6,829 nucleotides of DNA from Actinomycetes bacterium (GTDB taxonomy: Bacteria; Actinomycetota; Acidimicrobiia; Spongiisociales; UBA4744). The position numbers and the translations under genes are program-made. The notes under the pieces were generated by a model. The model saw only the letters and a list, made by a program, of their open reading frames with translations. It was not told where the DNA came from and searched no databases. How positions within the stretch are numbered: position 1 is the first letter of the stretch; every line of letters begins with the position of its first letter. Shown here piece after piece: positions 1 through 5,765 of this stretch. Location of the stretch: contig JAHEDM010000146.1 in the NCBI GenBank assembly GCA_024641205.1, positions 1-6,829 of the forward strand, read 5' to 3'.

Positions 1-35
1 TTCCAGCTTCCAGACCGCTTCGTTCCCAGCATCAG

Positions 36-56
36 CCAGGACCGTGTTCGGTCTGG
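36..56. repeat. Inverted repeat (hairpin) next to the heptamer array
   Basis: CCAG-G-ACCG (36-44) can pair with CGGTCTGG (49-56). This gives an eight-base-pair stem with one bulged G (40) and a TGTT loop (45-48). The last two bases of the stem are the first two bases of the heptamer array. No T-tract follows, so it is not a classical intrinsic terminator. It could still lie at the 3' end of a transcript entering from the left of the window. The pairing is seen directly; any function is inference. Confidence 0.5.
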
Positions 57-103
57 TTGCTGGTTGCTGGTTGCTGGTTGCTGGTTGCTGGTTGCTGGTT
101 GCT
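55..103. repeat. Perfect 7-bp tandem repeat, seven copies of GGTTGCT
   Basis: Seven uninterrupted, identical copies of GGTTGCT (AGCAACC on the other strand) fill 55-103 exactly. The next bases (GCTTAGA) break the pattern. No reading frame through the unit contains a stop, so spurious open frames arise on both strands here. The array is intergenic, about 280 bp upstream of the RNase E/G start. A degenerate heptamer pair, TTCCAGC then TTCCAGA, lies at 1-14. It resembles heptanucleotide microsatellites of other bacterial intergenic regions; copy number probably varies by slippage. Confidence 0.95.
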
Positions 104-365
104 GCTTAGAACCACTCTGCGTGCTACGCTGGGATCAGGTCGCCAGTCGGCGGCTACTGTTTCGCGAACTCGAACGGAGAGAGCGGTGGGTTTCCTGTCG
201 CCGTTTCTACCCGGTTCCGGCACCCTTCGCTTGGATCCCCGGGTCAAAACACATCGTGGCCGCTGCACCGGAGGATTTCCGGTCTCGTCTCCACGCTTCT
301 CCGTTCTGTCCCCAGCGGCCGGTAGGGCCCTGAGGGATTCCGCACTACACCCGGCGCGTGACGCC
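104..365. other. Intergenic leader upstream of RNase E/G, no gene supported
   Basis: No coding frame, tRNA or other RNA gene is convincing here. Open frames that run through the stretch begin in the heptamer repeat or are antisense to the RNase gene, and none has a recognisable domain. I could not find a well-spaced -35/-10 pair. The RNase promoter is presumably inside this region or to the left of the window. One compact hairpin at 267-283 is listed separately. Confidence 0.5.
267..283 (+). promoter_or_regulatory. Small hairpin in the presumed 5' leader of the RNase E/G gene
   Basis: ACCGGA (267-272) and TCCGGT (278-283) are perfect complements around a five-base GGATT loop. There is no following T-run, so termination is unlikely. 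It lies about 100 bases before the RNase start codon. Some RNase E genes (E. coli) are autoregulated through 5' leader structure, which makes it a candidate, but a six-base-pair stem can occur by chance in G+C-rich DNA. Confidence 0.25.
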
Positions 366-375
366 GGAGGAGGAG
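366..375 (+). promoter_or_regulatory. Ribosome binding site that sets the RNase E/G start
   Basis: GGAGGAGGAG at 366-375 is a strong Shine-Dalgarno sequence ending nine bases before the ATG at 385. The in-frame GTG at 358 lies upstream of this purine run and has no comparable site of its own, so 385 is preferred. Confidence 0.75.
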
Positions 376-384
376 CACATCTGT

Positions 385-1914
385 ATGGCCATCTTTCGCC
401 GGAAGACGCCCACTGTCATCCGCAAGGGCGTCGGCAGCGATTCGATCGTCGAACACAAGACCAGACGCGTAGGGCGTCAAGTGGTCGAGGTACGGCGGAT
501 CAAAGAGGCGCCGTCTAAACCATCCCGCAAAGCCGAGCTCAAACCCAAACCGATACGGCCGACCGGCACTAAGTCGCGTCGACCAACTAGCGGCCGGGGG
601 CGGACGGCGATCCGCGATGAAGAGATCATCATTCCCCCCGAGACCGAGCGGAAACAGATGCTCGTTCGGGTCCTTCCGCACCAGACGCAGGTTGTCGTCC
701 TGGAAGGGCCGGTACTCGTGGAGCATCACGTCGCCCGATCTGACAAGGCTTCCGTGGTCGGCAACGTCTACCTGGGCCGGGTCCGTAACGTGCTTCCGGG
801 CATGGAAGCCGCGTTCGTTGATTTCGGTGAGGCCAAGAACGGTGTTCTCTATGCGGGGGACATTCAGTACGACCCCGCCAAGCACGGAAAGCGCCGGCCG
901 CGCATCGAAGAAGCCCTCAATAAGGGTGACGACGTGCTCGTTCAAGTCGTCAAGGACGCCATGGGAGAAAAAGGTGCCCGGCTGACCAACCAGATCTCCT
1001 TGCCCGGTCGATATCTCGTGCTGGTGCCCAACTCGGACGTGCAGGGCATCAGCAGGCGGCTGCCCGATGAGGACCGCCAGAGACTCCGTGACATCATCCG
1101 GGAAGCCAAACCGGAGGGCTACGGAGTGATTGTCAGGACCGCAGCCGCGGCCGCGTCGAAAAGTGAAATTCGCGCCGATATCGAGCGACTGACCAAGATA
1201 TGGGAAGAGATCCAGCAATCTGGGAACGGTGGGAATTCCCCCCGGGTCGTCTATCAGGAGCCGACGCTTCTGTTGCGGGTTCTCCGAGAGCACTACACGC
1301 CAGAATTCCGGCGCTTGATGATCGATGACGCTGAGGCGTACGAAGCTGTCATCGACTATCTCAAGGAGATCGATTCCGATCTCATTCGAACGGTCCAGTT
1401 ATACGAAGATACGCTGCCCCTATTCGAGAGGTTTCACGTCGAGGACCAGCTGAGGAAGGCCCTCGACCGAAAAGTGTGGTTGCCTTCCGGTGGCCATTTG
1501 GTGATCGACCGGACCGAAGCCCTGACTGTTATCGATGTGAACACCGGCAAATTCGTTGGCAGTTCGAGCCTCGAGGAGACGGTGCTTCAGAACAATCTGG
1601 AAGCAGCAGAGGAGATCGGAAGACAACTTCGACTGCGTGATATCGGCGGCATCATCGTGATCGACTTCATCGATATGGAGACCGAGGCCAATCAGCAGGC
1701 CCTGCTGCGGAGGCTGCGGGAAACGCTCGCAAGAGACAAGACGAGGACGCAAGTGTTCGATGTCTCCAACCTGGGTCTGGTCGAGATGACTAGGAAGAAT
1801 GTTTCGGAAGGCTTGCTGGAGACCTTCTCCGATAGCTGCCCCACCTGCAACGGGCGGGGTGTGCTCCTTCACGAAGAGGCGGCCACGCAGGGGACACGAG
1901 TTGAGGAAACCTAG
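385..1914 (+). CDS. Ribonuclease E/G family endoribonuclease
   Basis: This is a single-strand-specific endoribonuclease that acts in mRNA decay and in rRNA and tRNA processing. The 509-residue protein (from ATG 385) starts with a basic, low-complexity extension of about 100 residues. An S1 domain follows (about 120-205, containing GNVYLGRV). The 5'-monophosphate sensor pair R251-T252 is present. The catalytic aspartates are D384 (in VIDVNTG) and D427 (in IVIDFIDM), 43 residues apart as in E. coli RNase E (D303/D346). The zinc-link motif CPTC (C485, C488) has the E. coli spacing too. The protein ends soon after it, so there is no large C-terminal degradosome scaffold; in size it resembles RNase G. 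RNase E and RNase G cannot be separated from this sequence, so no symbol is given. It lies directly upstream of rplU-rpmA-obg, the usual actinobacterial context. A GTG at 358 would add nine residues. Confidence 0.96.
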   Translation: MAIFRRKTPTVIRKGVGSDSIVEHKTRRVGRQVVEVRRIKEAPSKPSRKAELKPKPIRPTGTKSRRPTSGRGRTAIRDEEIIIPPETERKQMLVRVLPHQTQVVVLEGPVLVEHHVARSDKASVVGNVYLGRVRNVLPGMEAAFVDFGEAKNGVLYAGDIQYDPAKHGKRRPRIEEALNKGDDVLVQVVKDAMGEKGARLTNQISLPGRYLVLVPNSDVQGISRRLPDEDRQRLRDIIREAKPEGYGVIVRTAAAAASKSEIRADIERLTKIWEEIQQSGNGGNSPRVVYQEPTLLLRVLREHYTPEFRRLMIDDAEAYEAVIDYLKEIDSDLIRTVQLYEDTLPLFERFHVEDQLRKALDRKVWLPSGGHLVIDRTEALTVIDVNTGKFVGSSSLEETVLQNNLEAAEEIGRQLRLRDIGGIIVIDFIDMETEANQQALLRRLRETLARDKTRTQVFDVSNLGLVEMTRKNVSEGLLETFSDSCPTCNGRGVLLHEEAATQGTRVEET

Positions 1915-1932
1915 GAGAACGCTGGAGCAATA

Positions 1933-1960
1933 TTGGCAAGCCACGGGAAACGGTTAGAGT
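1933..1960 (+). promoter_or_regulatory. Candidate promoter upstream of rplU
   Basis: TTGGCA (1933-1938) and TAGAGT (1955-1960) are separated by 16 bp. They resemble the -35 and the TAnnnT-type -10 of actinobacterial housekeeping promoters. They sit in the only sizeable gap of the plus-strand cluster. A start about seven bases downstream would give a leader of roughly 24 nt before the ATG at 1991, enough for the weak GAGG at 1977-1980. Found by eye only. Confidence 0.4.
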
Positions 1961-1990
1961 TACCGGGCTTCAGATCGAGGTAGATCCATC

Positions 1991-2407
1991 ATGTATGCAA
2001 TCATCCGCACCGGCGGAAAGCAGTCCAAGGTGCACGAAGGTGACGTGATCGACGTCGAGCGTCTCAAGGACGCCGATGGCACGGTCGAATTCACACCGCT
2101 GCTGATCGTCGACGCCGCCGGCAACGCCATCAGTGATCGCGCCCAATTGCGCGAGGTGAAGGTGCGCGCCAAAGTGCTCGGCGAGGCTCAGGGCCCAAAG
2201 GTCGATATCTTTAAGTACAAGAACAAGACGGGATACCGGCGCCGGCAAGGCCATCGCCAGAAGTACACGACTCTTGAGGTGACTGCGATCGAACTACCCG
2301 CAGCTAAGAAGGCCAAAGCTGCTTTGGCTGAGCCTTCGGCAACCAAGAAATCAGCCGGGACCGCTGCGAGCGATAGCGACCCGTCTACCAAGACCCAGGA
2401 GGACTGA
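1991..2407 (+). CDS. rplU: 50S ribosomal protein L21
   Basis: L21 is a 23S-rRNA-binding protein of the large ribosomal subunit. The 138-residue product begins MYAIIRTGGKQ, the typical L21 N-terminus. It carries the family's basic rRNA-binding stretch near residues 75-95 (KVDIFKYKNKTGYRRRQGHR). The canonical domain ends at about residue 104. The remaining ~34 residues form a tail rich in Ala, Lys, Ser and Thr with an acidic end (KTQED). L21 is usually about 102-105 residues, so this tail is extra; such tails are low-complexity and presumably disordered. The gene has a possible promoter just upstream and is followed after four bases by rpmA. L21 and L27 are adjacent in nearly all bacteria. Confidence 0.98.
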   Translation: MYAIIRTGGKQSKVHEGDVIDVERLKDADGTVEFTPLLIVDAAGNAISDRAQLREVKVRAKVLGEAQGPKVDIFKYKNKTGYRRRQGHRQKYTTLEVTAIELPAAKKAKAALAEPSATKKSAGTAASDSDPSTKTQED

Positions 2408-2411
2408 CCCG

Positions 2412-2663
2412 ATGTCGAAAACAAAAGCCGGAGGGTCGTCGAAGAACGGCCGCGACTCCGCTGCCCAGCGCCTTGGCCCGAAGGTTTTCGATGGCCAGGT
2501 TGTCCACGCAGGGACCATCATCGTTCGCCAGCGCGGCACCAGGATTCACCCGGGCGACAATGTGGGCAAAGGCCGGGATGACACGCTTTTTGCGATGGCT
2601 CCCGGGGTCGTCAAATACGGACAACGCCACGGGCGACGCTTGGTAGACGTGCTCCCCGAATAG
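2412..2663 (+). CDS. rpmA: 50S ribosomal protein L27
   Basis: L27 is a large-subunit protein whose flexible N-terminus reaches toward the peptidyl-transferase centre. The 83-residue product has the family hallmark KAGGSSKNGRDS near its start, followed by RLGPKVFDGQ, GTIIVRQRGT and HPGDNVGKGRDDTLFA. Length is normal. The N-terminus is MSKTKAGG, with no cleavable extension of the kind Firmicutes remove with the Prp protease. A strong AGGAGG (2397-2402), inside the end of rplU, lies nine bases before the ATG, so the two ribosomal genes are translated from one message. Confidence 0.98.
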   Translation: MSKTKAGGSSKNGRDSAAQRLGPKVFDGQVVHAGTIIVRQRGTRIHPGDNVGKGRDDTLFAMAPGVVKYGQRHGRRLVDVLPE

Positions 2664-2676
2664 GGGCACTCTTCCC

Positions 2677-3933
2677 GTGTTCGTCGACCGCGTCCGCGTA
2701 CATCTGCGCGCCGGGCACGGCGGTGCCGGTGTCGTCAGTTTTCAGAAGCTCCGTGGCAAACCGAAAGGTAAAGCCATCGGCGGCTCTGGCGGCAGGGGCG
2801 GAGCAATCATCTTGCGGGCCGACCCGTCGATGGCCACCCTCCTCACGTATAAGCGAAACCCGCATCACGAGGCCGGGGGAGGCACGCACGGGCAGGGGGA
2901 CCTGCGTTCGGGCCGGCAAGGTGACGACTTGGTTCTGTCTGTCCCCTTGGGAACGGTCATCCGCGACGATGAAGGGGTTGTGGTCGCCGACCTGGTGGAG
3001 GCGCACCAACAGGTGACTGTATTGGAAGGCGGTCGCGGCGGTCGCGGCAACGCAGCTCTCGTCAGTCGAGTCCATAGGGCTCCCAACTTTTGTGAACAGG
3101 GCGAGTACGGCGAAGGGGCTTGGTTCGAGTTCGAACTGAAACTCCTGGCGGACGCTGCTCTGGTCGGGTTTCCCAACGCGGGGAAAAGCACGCTGATTTC
3201 CCGAGTTTCTGCCGCTCGCCCCAAGATCGCCGACTACCCGTTCACGACCCTCGAGCCCAACTTGGGAGTTGTCTCGATCGCCGACCGCGAATTCGTCTTT
3301 GCCGACATTCCCGGGCTCATCGAAGGAGCGGCAGCAGGCAAAGGGCTCGGACATGAGTTCCTTCGTCACGTGGAGCGCGCCCGGGCGCTGGTGATCCTGC
3401 TTGATCCTTCGCCGCTTCAAACGGAGAATTTGCTTCGACAATACGACGTACTCATCGACGAGCTGGCCCGGCATTCGGTTGAGCTGGCCGAACGGCCGCG
3501 CGTCATTGCCGTGAACAAAGGCGACTTGCCCGATGTCGCTCACGAAGCAGACGCGTTGGAAAGTGCCATAGAGAAGCCTGTGTATGCGATATCTGCCATA
3601 ACCGGAGCAGGTCTCGAGCCACTGCTCCATGCGGTAGCCGACGCAGTGGATCTGGCCGTTCGAGAGGCGCCGGAGCGGGAGGGGTTTGTGTTGCACCGGC
3701 CGGTCCGATCCGGATTCGAGGTTTATCGCGACGGCGATGTCTGGGTTATCGAGGGCCGCGTGGCAGAGCGCGCCGTCGGGCTCGACGATCTGACCAAACC
3801 GGAAGCAGCAGATTACGCCGCTGCTCGACTAGCGAGGATCGGGGTCGACGATGCTCTTCGGGAGGCGGGAGCGGAACCCGGCGACGAAGTCCGCATCGGT
3901 GATCTAGTTTTCGAATTCGAGGAGACCGAGTGA
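2677..3933 (+). CDS. obg: Obg family GTPase (ObgE/CgtA)
   Basis: Obg is an essential P-loop GTPase that binds the 50S subunit and links ribosome maturation to growth and stress signalling. The 418-residue product has all three domains. The glycine-rich Obg fold is at about 1-157 (GGSGGRGGA, GGGTHGQGD, EGGRGGRGNA). The G domain follows, with G1 GFPNAGKS (164-171), G2 TT (190-191), G3 DIPGLIEGA (210-218), G4 NKGD (280-283) and G5 SAITG (306-310). A C-terminal OCT domain spans about 335-416 and ends IGDLVFEFEE. The start is GTG, 13 bases after rpmA, with only a weak GGGG (2663-2666) in front. Translation is probably helped by coupling to rpmA. The 3' end overlaps proB. Confidence 0.97.
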   Translation: MFVDRVRVHLRAGHGGAGVVSFQKLRGKPKGKAIGGSGGRGGAIILRADPSMATLLTYKRNPHHEAGGGTHGQGDLRSGRQGDDLVLSVPLGTVIRDDEGVVVADLVEAHQQVTVLEGGRGGRGNAALVSRVHRAPNFCEQGEYGEGAWFEFELKLLADAALVGFPNAGKSTLISRVSAARPKIADYPFTTLEPNLGVVSIADREFVFADIPGLIEGAAAGKGLGHEFLRHVERARALVILLDPSPLQTENLLRQYDVLIDELARHSVELAERPRVIAVNKGDLPDVAHEADALESAIEKPVYAISAITGAGLEPLLHAVADAVDLAVREAPEREGFVLHRPVRSGFEVYRDGDVWVIEGRVAERAVGLDDLTKPEAADYAAARLARIGVDDALREAGAEPGDEVRIGDLVFEFEETE

Positions 3934-5054
3934 CGCCGCGGCGCCGAGTACCGGCCGGCACGCCGATCGTCGTCAAGGTCGGGTCATCCAGCCTGGCCTC
4001 TCAATCGGGCGGTTTGAACGGTGCTGCTCTCAGCTCGGTCGTTGATCAGGTGAGCGAGCTTTGGTCGATCGGGCATCCGACCGTTTTGGTTAGTTCCGGG
4101 GCCGTGGCGGCCGGGCTTCTGGAGCTGGGGATCGAACGTCGTCCCACCCAGGTGCCCGACCTGCAAGCTGCGGCCGCCGTTGGTCAGGGCCGGTTGATGG
4201 AACGCTACGCGTCCGAATTCGGTGCGCGGCAGCGCATGGTCGGGCAGGTACTGCTCACCAAGGATGTTCTGGCGAATCGCAGCCAATACCTGCATGCCCG
4301 GGAAGCCCTCGACCGGATGCTGGCACTGGGGATCGTGCCGGTGGTCAACGAGAATGATACGGTCGTGGTCGACGAACTCCGACTCGGCGACAACGATCGA
4401 CTGGCAGCCATCGTTTCTCATCTGGTGCGGGCTGCGTTGCTGGTGTTGCTCACCGATACCGCCGGTCTCTACTCGGATGACCCGCGTCTCGAAACGGATG
4501 CTGAATTGCTGACGGCGGTGAAACACTCAGACGAGATTCTCGACAGGTTGGCCGGCGGACAATCGGGGCCGATGGGTTCCGGAGGAGTGGCTACCAAGGT
4601 GCTTGCGGCCCGCATGGCTGCCTGGTCGGGAGTTCCGACTGTGGTGGCAGGATCAGGTGAGAAGAGAGCCGCCGTGCGGGCTGCAGCCGGAGAAGCCGTT
4701 GGTACCTGGATCGAGCCGCATGACTCCCGCTTACCCTCGCGGAAACTGTGGATTGCGTTCGGTCAGCCGGCCGAAGGGTCGCTTCGAGTTGATGCTGGTG
4801 CCGTGCAGGCCATGGTGTCCCGGGGTGGTTCCTTGCTCCCGGTGGGTATCACCAAGATCCAGGGAGTATTTTCAGAGGGTGCCGCGGTGGAAGTGCACGA
4901 TCCGGATGGGAACCTGGTTGGCAAAGGATTGGTGACTCTTTCCTCAACGGCACTGGCACCCGTGCTGGGCAAGCACAGCTCGGCAGCAGCCACGGAAGGT
5001 TGGGGAGGCGAGGTCATCCACCGCGATGATCTTGTGGTGCTCGTCGATCGCTGA
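3930..5054 (+). CDS. proB: Glutamate 5-kinase
   Basis: ProB phosphorylates L-glutamate with ATP to gamma-glutamyl phosphate, the first and usually proline-inhibited step of proline biosynthesis in the cytoplasm. The 374-residue protein has an amino-acid-kinase domain with VVKVGSSSL (K16), SSGAVAAG (55-62), NEND (140-143), GDNDRL (153-158), TDTAGLY (175-181) and GSGGVATK (216-223, with the nucleotide-site lysine K223). A C-terminal PUA domain begins near residue 283 (GSLRVDAGAV). The domain plan and length match E. coli ProB (367 residues). The GTG start overlaps the obg TGA by four bases (GTGA, 3930-3933), with GAGGAG (3919-3924) as ribosome binding site, so it is coupled to obg. No proA follows, although proBA pairs are common; the next gene is on the opposite strand. 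Confidence 0.97.
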   Translation: MTPRRRVPAGTPIVVKVGSSSLASQSGGLNGAALSSVVDQVSELWSIGHPTVLVSSGAVAAGLLELGIERRPTQVPDLQAAAAVGQGRLMERYASEFGARQRMVGQVLLTKDVLANRSQYLHAREALDRMLALGIVPVVNENDTVVVDELRLGDNDRLAAIVSHLVRAALLVLLTDTAGLYSDDPRLETDAELLTAVKHSDEILDRLAGGQSGPMGSGGVATKVLAARMAAWSGVPTVVAGSGEKRAAVRAAAGEAVGTWIEPHDSRLPSRKLWIAFGQPAEGSLRVDAGAVQAMVSRGGSLLPVGITKIQGVFSEGAAVEVHDPDGNLVGKGLVTLSSTALAPVLGKHSSAAATEGWGGEVIHRDDLVVLVDR

Positions 5055-5080
5055 TCCGGGCGCCGAGCTTTGTGGCCGTC

Positions 5081-5254
5081 TCAGAATCCCGGGCCTCTCG
5101 ATGGCAATCGTTGACCTAGATAGATTGTGTCGACCGAATACCGCTCATTCGCAGGGTTCTCGACCCTTTCCGCCCGGAGCGTGGTCAGTTCAGAGAAGTC
5201 GGTCTCGAGATCTTCGGGCCTGAACAACAAATATCCAGGAGGTCCCTGCATCCC
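5081..5254 (-). pseudogene. C-terminal remnant of the methyltransferase, in frame after a TAA
   Basis: Reading on past the TAA (5257-5255) in the same minus-strand frame gives 57 sense codons before a TGA at 5083-5081. The peptide begins GMQGPPGYLLFRPEDLE and later has RAERVENPA and SVDTIYLGQR. This is the usual C-terminal pattern of the family (a G-P-P segment, a 'pEDL' helix, then the paired last strands of the Rossmann fold). With the upstream part it makes 199 codons plus stop, a normal length for such a methyltransferase. No frameshift is needed, only one substitution at the TAA, for example from CAA, GAA or AAA. The remnant ends 27 bp from the convergent proB stop. It is not expected to be translated on its own, though an ATG (5251-5249) sits just after the stop. 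Confidence 0.75.
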
Positions 5255-5680
5255 TTATTGAGCATGATCGGGATGGTGCCCTACCGTGAGGTATCTACCA
5301 GCTTCGCAGACACATGGTTGCAGCCGCCGATGGAGGAATGTACGTCGCTCGGGTTCAACATGAAGGTAGAACTGAACGATGAGGTCGAAGCTTGCTTCCG
5401 GAACCCAAACGTCGAGGTCGGCGACTTTGAATTCAACCCGGAGGGCACGTTCGGATGCGGCCCGACGAGCCCGCTCGATGGCCACGCTGCTGAAGTCGAC
5501 GGCGGTGACGTTCCAGCCTTGTTCTGCAAGCCACAGAGCGTCCGCACCCTCGCCGCAGGCGATATCAAGTGCGGACCCGGGTTGCATACTCGCGACGATT
5601 TCCGGGGGCTGCGAATGCGGATTGCCCGACCAAAGCCGCTCGGAAGTCCCATATGGCTCATTCCAGAACCCGGTGTCCAT
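5255..5680 (-). CDS. Class I SAM-dependent methyltransferase, cut short by in-frame TAA
   Basis: The 141-residue product is the SAM-binding N-terminal two-thirds of a class I (Rossmann-fold) methyltransferase. It starts MDTGFWNEPYGTSERLWSG, a common N-terminus in this group. Motif I is LDIACGEGADALWLA (38-52). An acidic ribose-binding D62 lies in VTAVDFS. Later segments are ADLDVW and FDLIVQFYLH. The substrate cannot be told; TehB-like and other small-molecule methyltransferases share this layout. It stops at TAA right after VGHHPDHAQ, but the same frame continues with the missing C-terminal part (5081-5254). The protein as written lacks the last strands of the fold and is probably inactive unless the stop is suppressed or is a base error. 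There is no Shine-Dalgarno sequence; a possible -10 seven bases upstream suggests a leaderless message. It follows the OB-fold-like gene after 85 bp. Confidence 0.8.
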   Translation of the reverse strand: MDTGFWNEPYGTSERLWSGNPHSQPPEIVASMQPGSALDIACGEGADALWLAEQGWNVTAVDFSSVAIERARRAASERALRVEFKVADLDVWVPEASFDLIVQFYLHVEPERRTFLHRRLQPCVCEAGRYLTVGHHPDHAQ

Positions 5681-5687
5681 AACGGAA

Positions 5688-5693
5688 ATGCTA
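5688..5693 (-). promoter_or_regulatory. Candidate -10 element for a leaderless methyltransferase transcript
   Basis: On the minus strand TAGCAT (5693-5688) fits TAnnnT and ends exactly seven bases before the A of the ATG at 5680. Transcription would then start at the initiator codon, as is common for leaderless actinobacterial genes. It fits the absence of a purine-rich site before this ATG. No good -35 is visible at 16-18 bp, so support is modest. Confidence 0.3.
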
Positions 5694-5765
5694 CCGATCC
5701 GACCAGATTCGACGTCCGTAACTGGCGTGGGATCTCCCCGGGTGAAGCGACCTCGATGCAGAGAG

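Noticed and set aside
55..103. CRISPR array
   Set aside because: The 7-bp units are directly joined with no spacers, and no cas genes are present.
104..357. tRNA or other structured RNA gene upstream of the RNase gene
   Set aside because: No cloverleaf, T-loop or other consensus element could be found by eye.
32..518. Open frames on both strands through the heptamer array (for example 57-518 + and 32-268 -)
   Set aside because: Their beginnings are simple translations of the stop-free GGTTGCT repeat and the rest has no recognisable domain. The plus-strand frame also runs into the RNase gene in another frame.
244..1293. A 349-codon open frame antisense to the RNase E/G gene
   Set aside because: The sense strand has exact catalytic and zinc-site spacing. 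Long antisense frames are common opposite G+C-rich genes, and this one has no domain or start signal.
1951..1965. Terminator hairpin after the RNase gene (CGGT … ACCG)
   Set aside because: The stem is only four base pairs with a seven-base loop and no T-tract, and it overlaps the better-supported -10 element.
2611..3696. A 361-codon open frame antisense to obg
   Set aside because: obg is complete with all five G motifs. The antisense product shows no family features.
5055..5080. Intrinsic terminator between proB and the convergent methyltransferase
   Set aside because: Only short, widely spaced complementary pieces (CCGGG at 5056-5060 with CCCGG at 5088-5092) and no T-run were found.
5255..5257. 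Programmed recoding of TAA (selenocysteine, pyrrolysine or known leaky read-through)
   Set aside because: Selenocysteine uses TGA and pyrrolysine TAG; known leaky contexts involve TGA or TAG. A mutation or base error is simpler.
5255..5680. Accepting the 141-residue methyltransferase as a naturally short gene
   Set aside because: The 57 in-frame codons beyond the stop look like the missing C-terminal part of the same family, so the short form is a truncation.
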